This document shows, in pieces, positions 54,138 through 62,625 of a stretch of 64,000 bases of DNA; within the stretch, counting starts at the first letter, position 1; every line of letters begins with the position of its first letter. The notes beneath the pieces are model-generated. The model was not told the origin of the DNA and did no database searches. It saw nothing but the letters and a program-made list of their open reading frames with translations. Position numbers and translations under genes: made by a program. Location of the stretch: contig NZ_OW150024.1 in NCBI RefSeq assembly GCF_933509905.1, forward strand, positions 1,600,001-1,664,000. Direction: 5' to 3'. This DNA comes from Trichlorobacter ammonificans. Lineage in GTDB: Bacteria > Desulfobacterota > Desulfuromonadia > Geobacterales > Pseudopelobacteraceae.

Positions 54138-56754
54138 GAAGGAACTGCTCGTCCACACCGGCTTTTCCTCCGCCAACAGGTCGGAATACGTCAGGATCGG
54201 CATTCCCTGCGCCCGGGGAGAACTGCCCGAACCATCGGGGCTGGCCATGGTCGCTCCCACGGGGGATGAACGGCCGGTGCAGGCCGAAGCACTGGCCCGC
54301 TGGCGGGACGGCTCGGTGAAGTGGCTGCTGCTTGATTTTCTCGCCGACGCTTCTCCCGGCGGCAGCAGCAGCTATCGCCTGGTCCGAACCACCGTTCCTC
54401 CCCCACCGCCGCCGGACTCCCCGCGGGTAACGGCGGGGGAACGGACGTGGCTGGTGACCACCGGTGCGGCCACCTTCCGGATCGATGCCGAAGTGTTCCG
54501 CCCCTTCAGCGGCATCACGGCAGGGGGAGTGGAGCTGCTGGCGGCGGAGGGGGCCTTATGCCTGCTGGAACTGCACGACAGCGGCCCCGTTGTCCCCAGG
54601 GTTGCCACCATCGACCTGGAGACGGCGGGACCGGTGCGCACCACCCTGCGGATCAAGGGAACCTGCTCCATCGCTTCCGGCAGTACCGATCTCCACTACA
54701 CCGCTCGCCTGCACTTTTTTGCCGGCAGCCCCTGGGTCGTGCTGGAGGTTACCCTGCGTAACTGCCGGCGGGCGGAGCATCCCGGCGGATTCTGGGATCT
54801 GGGGGACCCGGGGTCGCTGCTGATCCGCGAGTTCGGCTTCCGCTTCCCCCTGCGCCCCGGCCTGGCGGAGCAGGTGGACTGCAGCCCCCTGCCCGGCGCT
54901 TCTCCGGTGCGCGCCGACGATCCGGCAACGGGCCTGCTGCTGTACCAGGAGTCCAGCGGCGGTGCCAACTGGCAGAGCCCCCTGCACCGCAACCGTCACG
55001 GCCACATTCCCCACACCATCCGGGGCTTCAGACTGACAGCGGGCGAAGAGCTGCTCATGGCAGGTGGACGGGCGACACCGTTTATCCGCTGCGGCAACGC
55101 CGACCATGGCATCGCCGTGGGCATGCCCCGCTTCTGGCAGCAGTTCCCCCGCACCCTGGCGGCGGACCGGGAAGCCGTGACCGTGGGGATTTTCCCCCGC
55201 TGCTACCCTGATTTGCACGAACTGCAGGGGGGTGAACAGACGACCGCCACCCTGCATCTGGCTGCCACGACCGATGCGGCTGATGCGGTATGGCTCACCG
55301 CCCCCTTCACCGTCACGGCCGCTCCGGCGGTCTACCGGAGAGCCGGCGTGCTGCCGGATCTGCCGGCGGATCCGGCCAACGGCGGCAGCCTCATCGACCG
55401 CTTTATCGCCGGGCCGGAATGTATACTGGCAAAGCGGGAGGAGATCGACGAGTACGGCTGGCGCAACTTCGGCGAGGTCTACGCTGACCACGAGGCGGTC
55501 CAGCATCGGGGAAGCGAGCCGTTCGTCTCCCACTACGGCAACCAGTACGACCTCTGCGCCGGCATGTACCGCATGGCGTTCGCCACCGGCATGCCGCTCT
55601 GGGGCGAACTGGCCGGCGACCTGGCCCGTCACCTGCGGGACATCGACATCTACCACACCGACCGTGACCGGGAGGAATACAACCACGGCCTGTTCTGGCA
55701 CACGGATCACTACGTGCCGGCGGGGCTCGCCACCCACCGTTCCTACTCGCGGGAACAGGCGCAGTACCGGAACCGGCCCTCCGGCGGCGGTGGACCGGGG
55801 GCCGAGCACTGCTACACCACCGGCCTGCTCCTGCACTACCTCCACAGCGGCGATACCGCCTGCCGCGATGCGGTGATCGAGTTGGCCCGCTGGTGCCTCG
55901 CCTCCCTGAACGGCTCCCGCACCCTGCTGGCCACGGTACACAACGCCCTCCGCTACGGCCGCCGCTTGTGGCGACACAACGGCAGCGGCACACTGCCCTT
56001 TCCCCGCTATCCCCTGACCCGGGGCACCGGCAACGGGGTAATTGCCTGTCTCGACGCCTTCGAAGCCGGAGGAGGTCGCTGGTTCCTGGAGCAGGCGGAA
56101 ACCCTGATCCGCGGCGCCCTGCACCCCGCTGACGACATCGCGGCCCGCAACCTGCTGGAGGCCGAGGATGCCTGGTCCTACACCGTGCTGCTGGCGGCGG
56201 TGGCGGCCTACCTGGAGAAGAAGCGGGAACTGGCCGAGTGCGACGAACCGTTCCGCTACGCCCGGGCCTGTTTGCTGGCCTACGCCGAATGGATGCTGAA
56301 GCACGAATACCCGTACCTGGACAAGCCGGAAATCCTGGAATACCCGAACGAAACCTGGCCGGCCCAGGATCTGCGCAAGAGCGTCATTCTCTTCCATGCC
56401 TCCCGCCATGCCGCCGCCGAAGGGCGGGACGCCTTCCGGGAAAAGGCCTGGTTCTTCTACGAAACGGCCCGGCAGGAACTGCACCGGCATCCCACCAGCC
56501 GCCTGACCCGCCCGGTGGCCCTGATGCTCCAGAACGGCTGGGTCGGCGCCCGCCTGATGGCCCGCACCTCCCTCCCGGAACCGCTCCCCGCCGCCGTTGC
56601 CGCCGATTTCGGCAGCCCCACGCCGCGTCTTGCTTTCTCCAGCGTGCTCCGGCGGGTGGCAACGGAACTGGGGCAGGCACTGGCCCAGCCGAGCCTTGCC
56701 CGCGAACTGGCCTGGCTGCGGCCCCGGCTGCGCAACCTCAGGTACACGCCATGA
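54130..56754 (+). CDS. PcRGLX/YetA-like carbohydrate-active protein without signal peptide
   Basis: The 874-residue protein overlaps its upstream neighbour by 8 bp. The N-terminal part (YVRIGIPCARGELPEPSG, AEALARWRDGSVKWLLLDF) matches the RIFT-barrel domain of rhamnogalacturonan lyase-like PcRGLX/YetA proteins. The second half is rich in helices like an (alpha/alpha) barrel (DEYGWRNFGEVYADHE, GNQYDLCAGMYRMAF, HYTTGLLLHYLHSGD-type segments), as in lyases and glycosidases. No signal peptide or membrane segment is seen, so it would act in the cytoplasm, unlike secreted depolymerases. The activity is unknown; it may trim or modify intermediates of the polymer. Confidence 0.7.
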   Translation: MREKELLVHTGFSSANRSEYVRIGIPCARGELPEPSGLAMVAPTGDERPVQAEALARWRDGSVKWLLLDFLADASPGGSSSYRLVRTTVPPPPPPDSPRVTAGERTWLVTTGAATFRIDAEVFRPFSGITAGGVELLAAEGALCLLELHDSGPVVPRVATIDLETAGPVRTTLRIKGTCSIASGSTDLHYTARLHFFAGSPWVVLEVTLRNCRRAEHPGGFWDLGDPGSLLIREFGFRFPLRPGLAEQVDCSPLPGASPVRADDPATGLLLYQESSGGANWQSPLHRNRHGHIPHTIRGFRLTAGEELLMAGGRATPFIRCGNADHGIAVGMPRFWQQFPRTLAADREAVTVGIFPRCYPDLHELQGGEQTTATLHLAATTDAADAVWLTAPFTVTAAPAVYRRAGVLPDLPADPANGGSLIDRFIAGPECILAKREEIDEYGWRNFGEVYADHEAVQHRGSEPFVSHYGNQYDLCAGMYRMAFATGMPLWGELAGDLARHLRDIDIYHTDRDREEYNHGLFWHTDHYVPAGLATHRSYSREQAQYRNRPSGGGGPGAEHCYTTGLLLHYLHSGDTACRDAVIELARWCLASLNGSRTLLATVHNALRYGRRLWRHNGSGTLPFPRYPLTRGTGNGVIACLDAFEAGGGRWFLEQAETLIRGALHPADDIAARNLLEAEDAWSYTVLLAAVAAYLEKKRELAECDEPFRYARACLLAYAEWMLKHEYPYLDKPEILEYPNETWPAQDLRKSVILFHASRHAAAEGRDAFREKAWFFYETARQELHRHPTSRLTRPVALMLQNGWVGARLMARTSLPEPLPAAVAADFGSPTPRLAFSSVLRRVATELGQALAQPSLARELAWLRPRLRNLRYTP

Positions 56755-57917
56755 ACCGCCAACGCCCCCTTTCCGCCTTTCCCCATCTTGATCCGCGACA
56801 GGTGACGGGACGCCGCACGCACCCGGACCCGCTGCTGGGCAACGGCCGGGTCCGGCTGTACGCCTCGGGCCGGGCCGGGCTCTTCCGGATCGTCGCCGGC
56901 CTGGCGCTGCCGCCGGGAAGCACCATCCTGCTGCCGGCCTACCACTGCGGGGTGGAGGTGGAGGCGGTGCTCAGGGCCGGCTGCGGGGTGGCGTTCTACC
57001 GGGTCCGTTTCGACCTGGGGATCGACCTCGACCATATCCGTGCGCTGATCGATCAGCACACCAGGGGGATCCTGGTGGCCCACTACTTCGGCTTTCCCCA
57101 GGAAATCTCCGAGCTGGCGGCCCTCTGCCGGCAGCGGGAGCTGGTGCTGATCGAGGACTGCGCCCATGCCCTCTATTCGCGGGACCAGCGGGGCGCCTGG
57201 CTGGGCACCACCGCTGACTACGGGCTCTTCAGCATGCGCAAGACCGTCTTCATGCCCAACGGCGGCGCCGTGCGGGTGAACCGCGCCGAGCTCCCCCTGC
57301 CGCAGCCCGGTATCCGCTACCTGGACCGCAGCATCGTCACCTCCACGGTCAAATCCCTGCTGGAATACGGAGCAACGGGCAGCGGAGTACCGGCAGCCTG
57401 GGCTCGCCGGCTGCTGCACAGCCACGAGCGCCGCAGCGACGCCGCGACCGCGGCCGCCAACGACGGGGGTGCTGTCCGCTGGTACTACGACGTGCCGTCC
57501 CTCGACTACCGTCACGACATCGCCGCCCTCTCCCGCTGGTGCGCCGGCGGTCCGGAGGTCCGGGAGATCGTCGGCAGGCGCCGGGAGAACTACCGGTCCC
57601 TGGCGGCGCTCCTGGCACCACGGCTGGCGGACCGGCTGCCCTTTCCCGAGCTTCCGGAGGGGGTCTGTCCCCTCTGCCTCCCGCTGTTCGTGCCGCAGCG
57701 GGACGCCGTCGCGGAACGGCTCGCCGCCCGGGGCGTGCATCCCTTTGTCTTCGGCAGGCATCCCCATCCCCTGCTGCAGCCGGAGCAGTTCCCGGAGGCG
57801 ACCGTTCTGGCGGCGGGGATCGTCGGCCTGCCGGTACAGCAGCAGTTGACGGAGCGGGATATGGCCCTGGTCGCCGACATCCTGCTCCAATCCCTGGACG
57901 AGGTAACGACATCATGA
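56751..57917 (+). CDS. DegT/DnrJ/EryC1-like PLP enzyme
   Basis: A 388-residue fold-type I enzyme starting with ATGA overlap. ILLPAYHCGVEVEAVLRAG, ILVAHYFGFP, VLIEDCAHALYSRD (Asp contacting PLP) and the lysine in FSMRKTVFMPNGGAV show that the cofactor site is intact. It resembles the enzyme at 12576-13622 more than the clear sugar aminotransferase at 7041-8303. It probably aminates a keto-sugar or an analogue for the polymer made by this operon. The order of the genes, with no intergenic gap, supports strict co-expression. Confidence 0.75.
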   Translation: MNRQRPLSAFPHLDPRQVTGRRTHPDPLLGNGRVRLYASGRAGLFRIVAGLALPPGSTILLPAYHCGVEVEAVLRAGCGVAFYRVRFDLGIDLDHIRALIDQHTRGILVAHYFGFPQEISELAALCRQRELVLIEDCAHALYSRDQRGAWLGTTADYGLFSMRKTVFMPNGGAVRVNRAELPLPQPGIRYLDRSIVTSTVKSLLEYGATGSGVPAAWARRLLHSHERRSDAATAAANDGGAVRWYYDVPSLDYRHDIAALSRWCAGGPEVREIVGRRRENYRSLAALLAPRLADRLPFPELPEGVCPLCLPLFVPQRDAVAERLAARGVHPFVFGRHPHPLLQPEQFPEATVLAAGIVGLPVQQQLTERDMALVADILLQSLDEVTTS

Positions 57918-59101
57918 CGACCGACAGAACCGTCCGGGTGGTCCAGATCACCCAATACCTGGAGATCGGCGGACTGGAGAGCCTGATCATGGAGCTTTGC
58001 CGCTCGCTGGATCGCTCCCGTTTCACGCCCTCAGTGCTCTGCCTGAACGGCTACGACCCGCAGTACGCGGCAACCCTGGAACACAGCGGTGTGGCGGTGC
58101 ACCTGGTCACGAAGCGGCACCGCCGCGACCTGCTCTTTCTGCAGCGGGCCGCCTCGCTGCTGCGGCGGCTGGGCACCGACGTCGTCCACTCCCACGGCGG
58201 CTGTTTCCTGTACGGTTCGCTGATCGGCCGGCTGGCCGGGGCACGGCTGCTTGTGCACACCCTGCACGGCATGCCGGTGGAACGCGGTCTGCAGGCCCGC
58301 TGCGAAGAGCGGCTGGCCTGCGCCCTCACCGACCGGATCGTGGCGGTTTCAGACGGCGTGGCCGCGGATATCCTCTCCCGCAACCCTGCTGCTGCCCATA
58401 AGGTGACAACGGTCATCAACGGCATCGACACGGAACGGTTCAAACCGCTGAACGACCCCCGACAGGTATCCGAGCTGCGCCGGCACCACGGACTGCCGAC
58501 GGACACCGCCGTCATCGGCAGCGTGGGACGGCTGGAGGCGGTGAAGAACTACCCGCTGCTGCTGCGGGCCTGCGCGGAACTACGTCGCAGCCGGGGCATC
58601 CCCTTTCATCTGGTGCTGGTGGGCAGCGGTAGCGAAGAAGTCGACCTGAAACAACTGGCAGCGGAGCTGGGCATCGGGCAGCAGGTCTCCTTTCCGGGGA
58701 TGTGCTACGACCTGCAGGAGGTCTACCCGACCTTCGACCTGTTCGCCCTCTCCTCCCTCACCGAAGGGACGTCACTCTCCCTGCTGGAAGCGCTGTCTTG
58801 CGGCGTTCCGGCGGTGGTGACGGCGGTGGGCGGCAACTGCCGTATCGTGCAGCACGGCGTCAACGGCTATCTCTGCCGCTCCGGCGACCAGGGGCCCCTG
58901 GCCCTCTTTCTGGGCCGACTGCTGCGGGACGAAGAGGAGCGGCGCGCCATGGGGGTTCGGGCCAGGAGCGTCATACGGGAGCGGTTCGCCCTCGGCGGCA
59001 TGGTGGCCGCCTATCAGGAGCTGTACCGGGACGGCGCCGTTGCCGCCCCGGCCCTGTCACCGGAAGCGGAGCTTTCTTCCTATGAAATCCTGCTCCCTTA
59101 A
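57914..59101 (+). CDS. GT4 glycosyltransferase
   Basis: A 395-residue GT-B transferase. The start overlaps the previous stop (ATGA). ITQYLEIGGLESLIMELCR is the N-terminal acceptor-domain signature, VVHSHGGCFLYG and VAVSDGVAADIL follow, and the donor domain has SVGRLEAVKNYPLLL, LVGSGSEE and the EX7E segment EGTSLSLLEALSCGVPAVVTAVGG. These are usual in exosortase-type EPS operons. The donor is not predictable. It is soluble or peripherally bound at the inner membrane. The next gene starts 20 bp before its end. Confidence 0.9.
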   Translation: MTTDRTVRVVQITQYLEIGGLESLIMELCRSLDRSRFTPSVLCLNGYDPQYAATLEHSGVAVHLVTKRHRRDLLFLQRAASLLRRLGTDVVHSHGGCFLYGSLIGRLAGARLLVHTLHGMPVERGLQARCEERLACALTDRIVAVSDGVAADILSRNPAAAHKVTTVINGIDTERFKPLNDPRQVSELRRHHGLPTDTAVIGSVGRLEAVKNYPLLLRACAELRRSRGIPFHLVLVGSGSEEVDLKQLAAELGIGQQVSFPGMCYDLQEVYPTFDLFALSSLTEGTSLSLLEALSCGVPAVVTAVGGNCRIVQHGVNGYLCRSGDQGPLALFLGRLLRDEEERRAMGVRARSVIRERFALGGMVAAYQELYRDGAVAAPALSPEAELSSYEILLP

Positions 59102-60158
59102 GCAGACCCTGCTCCGCGCGGCCGGCAGCTTCGGCCTGGACAGCCTGTTCCGCTACCTGAACCGCGGCAAGCTGCTGGTGGTGATGTACCACGGCGTCAC
59201 TGCCGGCGATCATCGGCCGCCGGTCTGGACCCAGTTGCCGGTGGAACGGTTCAGGAAGCAGGTGGCGTTCCTGCGCAGCCACTATACCCCCCTTACCCTG
59301 ACGGAGGTAACCGCCGCGCTGGCCGGCAACAGCAGCCTGCCCGAACGGGCCCTGCTGATCACCTTCGATGACGGCCTGCGCAACAACTATTCCTGCGCCT
59401 TTCCGATCCTGCAGCAGATGGGGGTGCCGGCCGCCGTCTTTCTCACCGTGGACCTGATCGGCACCCAGCAACTGCTCTGGTTCGACGAGCTGCTTTTCCT
59501 GCTGCGGGAAGCGCTGGACCGGGGTCTGACGCCCCCCCTTGCCGATCCGCAGACCCTGGCGCTGCTGCACAGCGGCCAGCTCTGGCCTGCCTACCTGGTG
59601 GCGGTGGAACGGCTCAAGCGAGCGGGCCGGACCGAACGACAACGGGTCATGGAGCGGCTCAGACGGGAGATTCCCCTGGATCGCGGCCCATTACTGGAGG
59701 ATTTCGGCCTGCTGTCCTGGGACCAGGTGACTGCCATGCACCGCTCGGGGCAAGTGGAGTTCGGGGTGCACACGGCCACCCACCGCATTGTCAGCGAACT
59801 TGCGGAAGAGGAATGGGAGCGGGAGATAACCCTCCCCCGCCGGTTGCTGGAAGAACGACTGGGCTGCCCGGTGACTTCCTTCTGTTTTCCCAACGGCCGC
59901 CCCGGTCTGGATTTTGTCCCTGAGCATGGCGCAGCGCTGCGGCGTAGCGGCTACCTGTGCGCCTTCAGCACCGAAAACGTCCTTTTCGGCTGGCCCGGCG
60001 GCGACGCCATGGCCATCGGCAGGGTACCGGCCGGCAACGACGGTACTTCCGACCCGGCCTGCTTTGCACTGAACACCTCGGGGGCGCTGCAGTTCATCAC
60101 CGGCCGGCGGCGGCGACGCCAACGGCCCGAAACCATCGCCGGGGAGGCGGAACCATGA
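59082..60158 (+). CDS. polysaccharide deacetylase (NodB type)
   Basis: The 358-residue protein carries the NodB motifs LLITFDDGLRNNY (catalytic D96, metal D97) and a late FGVHTATHRI (metal histidines), with FCFPNGRP as the third region. It has no signal peptide; a hydrophobic stretch is absent, so it should work in the cytoplasm, possibly on lipid-linked sugars. The family in these loci deacetylates N-acetyl-hexosamine. It differs from the deacetylase at 15865-16713, which belongs to the XrtA-core subgroup. The ATG at 59082 lies inside the GT4 gene. Confidence 0.88.
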   Translation: MKSCSLKQTLLRAAGSFGLDSLFRYLNRGKLLVVMYHGVTAGDHRPPVWTQLPVERFRKQVAFLRSHYTPLTLTEVTAALAGNSSLPERALLITFDDGLRNNYSCAFPILQQMGVPAAVFLTVDLIGTQQLLWFDELLFLLREALDRGLTPPLADPQTLALLHSGQLWPAYLVAVERLKRAGRTERQRVMERLRREIPLDRGPLLEDFGLLSWDQVTAMHRSGQVEFGVHTATHRIVSELAEEEWEREITLPRRLLEERLGCPVTSFCFPNGRPGLDFVPEHGAALRRSGYLCAFSTENVLFGWPGGDAMAIGRVPAGNDGTSDPACFALNTSGALQFITGRRRRRQRPETIAGEAEP

Positions 60159-61306
60159 CAGAACACCGGCTTGAATGTCTGCACAGCTTTGACGAGTTCA
60201 TGGCGATCCGCGACGACTGGGACCGCTTCATGGCAACCAGCTTCCCGGAGAACTACGCCCGCAGTCATCCCTGGCTGGCGGCCTGGTGGGCAACCTACCA
60301 CCACCGCCGACCGGCCCTCGTCTACCTGCAGCGCCACTGGCGGGATAACCGGATTATCGCCGCAGCGCCGCTATTGATCAGATGGGACCGTTTCGGCGGC
60401 TTCCCGGTCCGTGCCGTGCAAAGTATCGGCTCCGGCATCGGCAGCGACGACTTCCTGGTGAGCCCGGAAAGCCGGGGATTCACGGCGGCGGTATTCGATG
60501 CGCTCCACCGGACCGGCCGTTGGGAACTCTGTCGGCTGCGCCGCTGTTCCCCGGACCGGCTCCGGACGATGCTGGCACAGGTTCACCCTGGCCTGGAACG
60601 CAGAATGGAGCCGGTGGAGAGCGACGATTATTACATCGCGTTTCCGGCCAGCTACGCCGCCTACCACCAGTCCCGCAGCCGCAAGTTCCGCCGCAACCTG
60701 AACCAGGCCCTGAACCGGCTGGAACGGGAGGGAACGGTGACCATGGAGGTGCTGGACCCCTTCCGGGACGCGGCACGGGTGGCCACCCTGGGCAGGGCGG
60801 TGGCCGGCACCAGCTGGCAGTACCGGGCGGGCAAGAGCCATTTCAACGACAGCGGTTCCGCCAGTTTCTACGCCAACCTGGCCCGTACCGGCTGCGGCGC
60901 CGGCGGAGAAGAGTTCAGCGTGCTGCTGGTGGCGGACCGTCCCGTGGCCTACCTGCTGGGCTGTCGTCGCGGACATACCTATTACGCCGTGGATACCGCC
61001 TTCCACGCCGACTACCGTCACGTGTCCGCCGGCCGCATCCTCTTCGGCAGGGTGTTCGAGCGGCTGATCCGGCAGGGGGGGGTGGACTATTTCGATTTCG
61101 AGGGGAGCGGCGACTACAAGGACGACTACGCCACGGACCGGCGACGGGCGGTATCGCTGGTCATCTACAACCATACCCTTTATCCCCGCTGCATCAAGCT
61201 GCTGCGGGAAACCGGACTCTACGCCCGGCTCAGGAGCACCCTCTGCGGTGATCCGGGCATCACTGCGGCCGGAGTTCCAACCGAACAGGCGGAGGCACAT
61301 CCATGA
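60155..61306 (+). CDS. FemAB/CelD-like GNAT-fold protein
   Basis: The 383-residue protein resembles CelD/BcsL-type acyltransferases. SRSRKFRRNLNQALNRLEREG is the helical region of that group, FSVLLVADRPVAYLLGCRRGHTYYAVDTAF the strand core, and HVSAGRILFGRVFERLIRQGGVDYFDFEGSGDYKDDYAT the acetyl-CoA and end region. It is a different subgroup from the one at 47010. GGAGG lies about 8 nt before the ATG. Probably transfers an acyl group to a sugar of the same polymer; this is inferred from the family. Confidence 0.75.
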   Translation: MTEHRLECLHSFDEFMAIRDDWDRFMATSFPENYARSHPWLAAWWATYHHRRPALVYLQRHWRDNRIIAAAPLLIRWDRFGGFPVRAVQSIGSGIGSDDFLVSPESRGFTAAVFDALHRTGRWELCRLRRCSPDRLRTMLAQVHPGLERRMEPVESDDYYIAFPASYAAYHQSRSRKFRRNLNQALNRLEREGTVTMEVLDPFRDAARVATLGRAVAGTSWQYRAGKSHFNDSGSASFYANLARTGCGAGGEEFSVLLVADRPVAYLLGCRRGHTYYAVDTAFHADYRHVSAGRILFGRVFERLIRQGGVDYFDFEGSGDYKDDYATDRRRAVSLVIYNHTLYPRCIKLLRETGLYARLRSTLCGDPGITAAGVPTEQAEAHP

Positions 61307-62625
61307 GAGAGCTGATTCTGTTGATACTGGTGCTGGTTTCTCTCCCCCTGGTGCTCAAGCGCCCGCTCTGGGCGCTGACCATCTACCTGGGGGCAACGGT
61401 CATCCGGCCGGAAATGCTGTTCTGGGGCGGGACCAGCGGGAGTTACGTCTTCATGGTCTACTACCTGGCCACCCTAGTCGGCCTCTACCTGCGGGGGGAA
61501 CTGCTCAATGTCGGCCGCGTGCTGCAACGGGAGTTCCTGCTGATGCTCTGGATGCTGGGAGCGATCCTGCTGTCCATTGAACTGGCCCAGTACCCGGTTT
61601 TCCGCGAATACTACTACTTCATTGAACTGCTCAAGGGGTTCCTGCTCTGCGGCTGCCTCTACCTGCTGGTGAAGGATTTCGACGACTTCAGAAAGATCCA
61701 GGTGGCCCTGCTCTGTTGTTTCGCCTTCCTGGCGGTCTGGGGAATCGATCAGCACTTTCGCGGCAACGAGCGGCTGGAAGGACTGGGGGGCAGCGCCTGG
61801 GGCGATTCCAACGGGGTTGCCGCCACCTTCATTCTCTTTCTCCCCGCCGCCCTGGCCCTGGTCTTCACCGCGGAAAACCGCAAGCAGTTCTGGAGCGGCC
61901 TGGGAATCGCCGCCCTGATGGTGGCGCTGATCATTTGCACCAAATCCCGCTCCGGCCTGATCGGCCTGGCCGTTGCCCTGGCCATGTTCGGCTACTATTC
62001 GCGGAACATGTTCAGAATCGCCCGGATCGCCGTCATCCTGATGGTTGTCGCCCTCCCCTTCGCCACCCAGCAGTATCTGGAGCGGATGAACACCATGACC
62101 GGCGAGGGGGGGTTCGAGCAGTCGGCACGGGATCGCATGGCCATGTGGCAGGCCGGGCTGCTGATTTTCGCGGACAACCCGCTGGTGGGCACGGGCTTTT
62201 TGACCTTCCCCGAGGCCAAGATGAGGTACCAGGATCATTTCCAGCACCTGGACGAGGAGTTCCGCGCCTCTCTCTTCCGGGTCGAGAACAAGAAGGTGAC
62301 CCATAACACCTACATCCAGCTTTTGGCCGATACCGGGCTGCTGGGAGCGCTTCCCTTCTGCCTGCTGGTGGCCGGCGGGATCGTACTCGGCCTGAAGGCC
62401 CGCCGGCTGCTGGCAGGAGCGGGAGAGCTGCGCCGCGAACTGCTCTGGATCAGCGGACTCTGCGCCGGTATCGCCGGCTTTGCCGTCTGCATCCTTTCCA
62501 TCGACGCCGCCATGTCTCTTGAACTGTACGTCCAGCTCATCCTGGCGTCCATCCTCTACCGGATAACCATGGAACGGCTGCGCGGCGCACTGCCGAAGAC
62601 CACCCCCCTTGGGGCGACGTCATGA
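61303..62625 (+). CDS. O-antigen-ligase-like membrane protein (XrtA-system O-glycosylation ligase type)
   Basis: The 440-residue protein has about ten membrane helices (the first is LILLILVLVSLPLVLKRPLW) and the Wzy/WaaL-type periplasmic loop at roughly residues 255-340 (FEQSARDRMAMWQAGLLIFADNPLVGTGFLTF, then KKVTHNTYIQLLADTG). The RxxxW, GTG and HNxxxQ residues are those of ligases. In the XrtA family a member of this type occurs near the exosortase and is proposed to glycosylate proteins. It could equally join repeat units. ATGA overlap with the preceding gene. Confidence 0.88.
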   Translation: MRELILLILVLVSLPLVLKRPLWALTIYLGATVIRPEMLFWGGTSGSYVFMVYYLATLVGLYLRGELLNVGRVLQREFLLMLWMLGAILLSIELAQYPVFREYYYFIELLKGFLLCGCLYLLVKDFDDFRKIQVALLCCFAFLAVWGIDQHFRGNERLEGLGGSAWGDSNGVAATFILFLPAALALVFTAENRKQFWSGLGIAALMVALIICTKSRSGLIGLAVALAMFGYYSRNMFRIARIAVILMVVALPFATQQYLERMNTMTGEGGFEQSARDRMAMWQAGLLIFADNPLVGTGFLTFPEAKMRYQDHFQHLDEEFRASLFRVENKKVTHNTYIQLLADTGLLGALPFCLLVAGGIVLGLKARRLLAGAGELRRELLWISGLCAGIAGFAVCILSIDAAMSLELYVQLILASILYRITMERLRGALPKTTPLGATS

